Shown: positions 6,897-9,020 of the stretch, piece after piece
Layout: each line of letters begins with the position of its first letter
Numbering within the stretch: the stretch's first letter is position 1
Origin: an uncultured Christensenella sp.
Lineage (GTDB): Bacteria; Bacillota; Clostridia; Christensenellales; Borkfalkiaceae
DNA: 9,020 nt
Reading direction: 5' to 3'
NCBI GenBank assembly: GCA_910578655.1
Contig: CAJTQE010000047.1
Location: 4,637 to 13,656 of the forward strand
Position numbers and translations under genes: made by a program
Notes under the pieces: model-generated
Told to the model about the DNA's origin: nothing
The model's input: only the letters and a program-made list of their open reading frames with translations
Database searches by the model: none

Positions 6897-7948
6897 CAGA
6901 GGGTACGCCCGAAGACGTTCAAGACACCGCGCAGGAAAGCGTGCAAGACGTTCAACCCGTGCCTGAAAAGCAAAAAAAGTGCAAATTGAAATTCCGCAGG
7001 GGAACGCCCGAACAGGGAGATATGCACACCGTATCCGAACCTAAAAGGTCTAAGATAGGCGGAAAAAAGAGTGCGGTAACTACGGCCATATTAATTTTGC
7101 CGTATATGCTTGCTTTCTTCGTATTCATCGTGTTGCCCGTCATTTTGGCAGGCGTCCTGTCGTTTACCGACTTCAACAGTATCAGCGCACCCAAATTCAA
7201 CGGCTTTAACAACTATATAAGGCTGTTTACGGAAGACGAAGTGTTTATGCAAAAGGTTATTCCCAACACTTTGCTGTTTTCGCTGATAGCGGGACCCGTA
7301 GGTTATTTCCTTTCGTTTTTTCTGGCGTGGATGCTTGCGCAGGTGCCCAAACTTCCGCGTACGATACTCGCGCTCTGCCTGTACGCGCCTTCGCTTACGG
7401 CGGGCGTTGCAATGCAGGTTGTGTGGACGGCGATATTCAGCGGTGACTCAAACGGTTATCTCAACGCGATACTTTTGAAAATGGGCGTAATAAGCGAAGC
7501 GGTTCAATGGCTGCAAAGCGGCGACTATCTTATGCCGATTATGATAATGGTCACTATCTGGTCAAGTATGGGCATAGGCTTCCTGTCGATGCTTTCGGGT
7601 ATTTTAAACATCGACCCTCAGCTTTACGAAGCGGCGTATATGGACGGAATGAAAAACCGTTTTCAGGAAATTATTCACGTCACTATGCCGTCGATAAAAC
7701 CTCAGATGCTGTTCGGTGCGGTTATGGCGGTTGTAAACACGTTTCAGGCCGGCGCGATAGGCGTAGAGCTTTCCGGTTCTAACCCGACGCCCAACTATAA
7801 CGGTCAGCTCATAATAAACCACATTCAGGACTACGGTTATATCAGGTACGAGATGGGCTATGCTGCGGCTATTTCGGTAGTGTTGCTTTTGATAATTTAT
7901 ATATTAAGCAAAGTTATAGGCAGGCTGTTAAACAGCAAAGACGAATAA
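6878..7948 (+). CDS. CUT1 sugar ABC transporter permease, MalF/UgpA type
   Basis: This 356-aa inner-membrane protein should form half of the translocation channel of a carbohydrate importer. Six hydrophobic segments are visible at roughly 69-96, 131-153, 162-187, 218-242, 277-297 and 325-348. The cytoplasmic EAA loop that docks the ATPase is intact: EAA at 251-253, Gly257, and Pro271 in the VTMPSIKP segment. The first 65 residues are an extra hydrophilic tail that is acidic and Gln/Val-rich (repeated VQD units), then basic. Most family members are 290-320 aa and lack such a tail. An internal Met49 is preceded by AGGGAG, but only about 2 nt away, so the strong site at 6862-6868 supports the longer protein. 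The 5-bp gap from the large binding-protein gene and the companion permease downstream indicate one transporter. No ATPase is encoded nearby. Confidence 0.93.
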   Translation: MENVNVSEGTPEDVQDTAQESVQDVQPVPEKQKKCKLKFRRGTPEQGDMHTVSEPKRSKIGGKKSAVTTAILILPYMLAFFVFIVLPVILAGVLSFTDFNSISAPKFNGFNNYIRLFTEDEVFMQKVIPNTLLFSLIAGPVGYFLSFFLAWMLAQVPKLPRTILALCLYAPSLTAGVAMQVVWTAIFSGDSNGYLNAILLKMGVISEAVQWLQSGDYLMPIMIMVTIWSSMGIGFLSMLSGILNIDPQLYEAAYMDGMKNRFQEIIHVTMPSIKPQMLFGAVMAVVNTFQAGAIGVELSGSNPTPNYNGQLIINHIQDYGYIRYEMGYAAAISVVLLLIIYILSKVIGRLLNSKDE

Positions 7949-7965
7949 TTACGGAAGGTTGAATT

Positions 7966-8838
7966 ATGGCATCTTTTCAAGGTAAAAAAATAAATCCTAA
8001 AAGATTTCACGTAAGTCAGATAAAGTTTTACGTGTTTTTGCTGCCGCTGGCGGTATTTATGATTTTGCCTATTATTTATATTTTCAGTACGGCGTTTAAA
8101 CCTGCGGAAGAGCTGTTTAAATTCCCTCCGAGTTTCTTCGTTGTAAACCCGACCTGGGAAAACTACAAGTCCCTTTTCGAATTAATGGCAGGCACTTCCG
8201 TACCTGCAACGCGATATCTGTTCAACTCGGTAGTGGTTACCGCATTGACAATGATAATCAGCATTTTACTGTCTGTTTCGGCGGGCTACGTGCTAAGTAA
8301 AAAGAAGTTTAAAGGACAAAAGCTTTTATTTGAAATAAATACCCTTGCGCTGATGTTCGTGCCTATTGCGGTAACTATTCCCAGATTTATCATAATAGTA
8401 AATCTCGGACTTACGGACAGATTTATATCAAACATACTTCCCATTGTTGCAATGCCCGTCGGACTGTTCCTCATAAAACAGTTCATAGACCAGGTTCCGG
8501 ACGCGCTTTTAGAAGCGGCGAGAATGGACGGCGCAAGCGAGCTGCAAATACTCTTCAAAATAATAATCCCGTCTGTAAGACCGGCAATTGCAACCGTTGC
8601 AATAATGTCGTTCCAGTCGGCGTGGGGCAACGTGGAAGCTTCCGTTTACTACATCAACAACGAAAGTTTAAAGACGTTTGCATACTATATTACAACTTTC
8701 TCATCTGCGTCAACCTCGTCAATAACGCAAGGCGTCACGGCGGCAAGCGCATTAATAATGTTTTTGCCCAACCTTATCATCTTCATAGTTATGCAGAGTA
8801 AGGTTATGGACACTATGGCTCACTCGGGTATTAAATAA
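7966..8838 (+). CDS. CUT1 sugar ABC transporter permease, MalG/UgpE type
   Basis: This 290-aa protein is the second channel subunit and is of normal family length. A basic N-terminus precedes a first membrane segment at about 21-43. The first extracytoplasmic loop carries the usual FKPAEELFKFPPSF and NPTWENYKSLF stretch. About five further membrane segments follow. The ATPase-docking EAA loop is intact (EAA at 183-185, Gly189, then a IIIPSVRPA segment), and the protein ends in HSGIK, close to the SGIK-type end common in this subfamily. A good ribosome site (GGAAGG, 7953-7958) lies 7 nt before the ATG and 17 bp separate it from the first permease. Both permeases would use an ATPase encoded outside the window, as MsmX-type proteins do in many Bacillota. 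Confidence 0.94.
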   Translation: MASFQGKKINPKRFHVSQIKFYVFLLPLAVFMILPIIYIFSTAFKPAEELFKFPPSFFVVNPTWENYKSLFELMAGTSVPATRYLFNSVVVTALTMIISILLSVSAGYVLSKKKFKGQKLLFEINTLALMFVPIAVTIPRFIIIVNLGLTDRFISNILPIVAMPVGLFLIKQFIDQVPDALLEAARMDGASELQILFKIIIPSVRPAIATVAIMSFQSAWGNVEASVYYINNESLKTFAYYITTFSSASTSSITQGVTAASALIMFLPNLIIFIVMQSKVMDTMAHSGIK

Positions 8839-8862
8839 ATCGCGTTACAAGGAAGCGTATTT

Positions 8863-9020
8863 ATGAACAAAAAAGTAAAAAAATTAATCGTGCCGTTGAT
8901 AGCCGTTGTTATGGCTCTGGCGTCAATAGTACTGTTTTTCTGGGATTACAGCGTTTTACCCGTAACGGCTAAAAGCGATTTTTCGGACGATTCCTTTTCC
9001 GTTCCTTACGAAACTCTGAC
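8863..9020 (+). CDS. N-terminus of an exported or membrane-anchored protein, cut by window end
   Basis: An open frame of 52 complete codons begins at an ATG with a good ribosome site (AAGGA, 8849-8853, 9 nt upstream) and runs off the window. It starts MNKKVKK and has one hydrophobic segment at about 8-27, followed by a polar region rich in Ser, Asp and Phe. There is no lipobox. A VTA sequence (34-36) could serve a signal peptidase I site, or the segment may stay as a membrane anchor. It starts 24 bp after the second permease with no terminator between, so it probably belongs to the operon. I do not recognise the family from this much sequence. In loci I recall with large binding proteins of this kind, NHL-repeat, YIP1-like or DUF5696 proteins sit at this place, but nothing here proves that. 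Confidence 0.75.
   Translation, partial: MNKKVKKLIVPLIAVVMALASIVLFFWDYSVLPVTAKSDFSDDSFSVPYETL

Noticed and set aside
7022..7024. Met49 as the start of the first permease
   Set aside because: The AGGGAG before it is only about 2 nt away, whereas the ATG at 6878 has a strong site at a normal 9-nt spacing.
1..9020. CRISPR array, tRNA or rRNA gene, insertion sequence, phage or defence genes
   Set aside because: No regularly spaced repeats, cloverleaf or rRNA-like stretch, transposase motif or terminal inverted repeat was seen. The window is filled by one metabolic operon.

Overview
The window looks like bacterial chromosome from a Gram-positive, low- to mid-GC Bacillota lineage, most plausibly an uncultured Clostridia-type anaerobe. 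The evidence is strong AGGAGG-like ribosome sites, two solute-binding lipoproteins with clear lipoboxes, and a CUT1-type sugar ABC transporter locus with no ATPase gene, as is usual where a shared MsmX-type ATPase is encoded elsewhere. The taxon is an inference; no rRNA or other marker gene is present.

All supported genes lie on the + strand and read as one carbohydrate uptake and phosphorolysis operon. Positions 1-147 hold a very good sigma-A promoter (TTGCCA, 17-nt spacer, extended TATAAT) and a short AT-rich leader with direct repeats. Positions 148-2496 encode a cytoplasmic GH94 (former glycosyltransferase 36) disaccharide/oligosaccharide phosphorylase. An 87-bp gap (2497-2583) carries two abutting inverted repeats and a strong ribosome site. 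It is followed by a 459-aa solute-binding lipoprotein (2584-3963), a 958-aa solute-binding lipoprotein with an extra N-terminal beta-rich region (3996-6872), two CUT1 permeases of the MalF/UgpA and MalG/UgpE types (6878-7948 and 7966-8838), and the first 52 codons of a membrane-anchored or secreted protein cut by the window end (8863-9020). Gaps between the transporter genes are 5 to 32 bp and no + strand terminator is visible, so the operon probably continues past 9020.

The likely division of labour is that one or both lipoproteins capture an oligosaccharide outside the membrane and the two permeases import it using an ATPase encoded elsewhere. The GH94 enzyme then splits it with phosphate, probably giving glucose 1-phosphate and a shortened acceptor, which saves an ATP. 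The sugar itself cannot be named from sequence. The enzyme's central motifs resemble the cyclic beta-1,2-glucan synthase/beta-oligoglucan branch of GH94 more than classical cellobiose phosphorylase.

The points most worth a second look are the unusual 958-aa binding protein, the presence of two different binding proteins beside one permease pair, the undefined specificity of the phosphorylase, and the palindromes between the enzyme gene and the transporter genes. The other open frames, including a 378-codon one antisense to the first binding-protein gene, look like compositional shadows.
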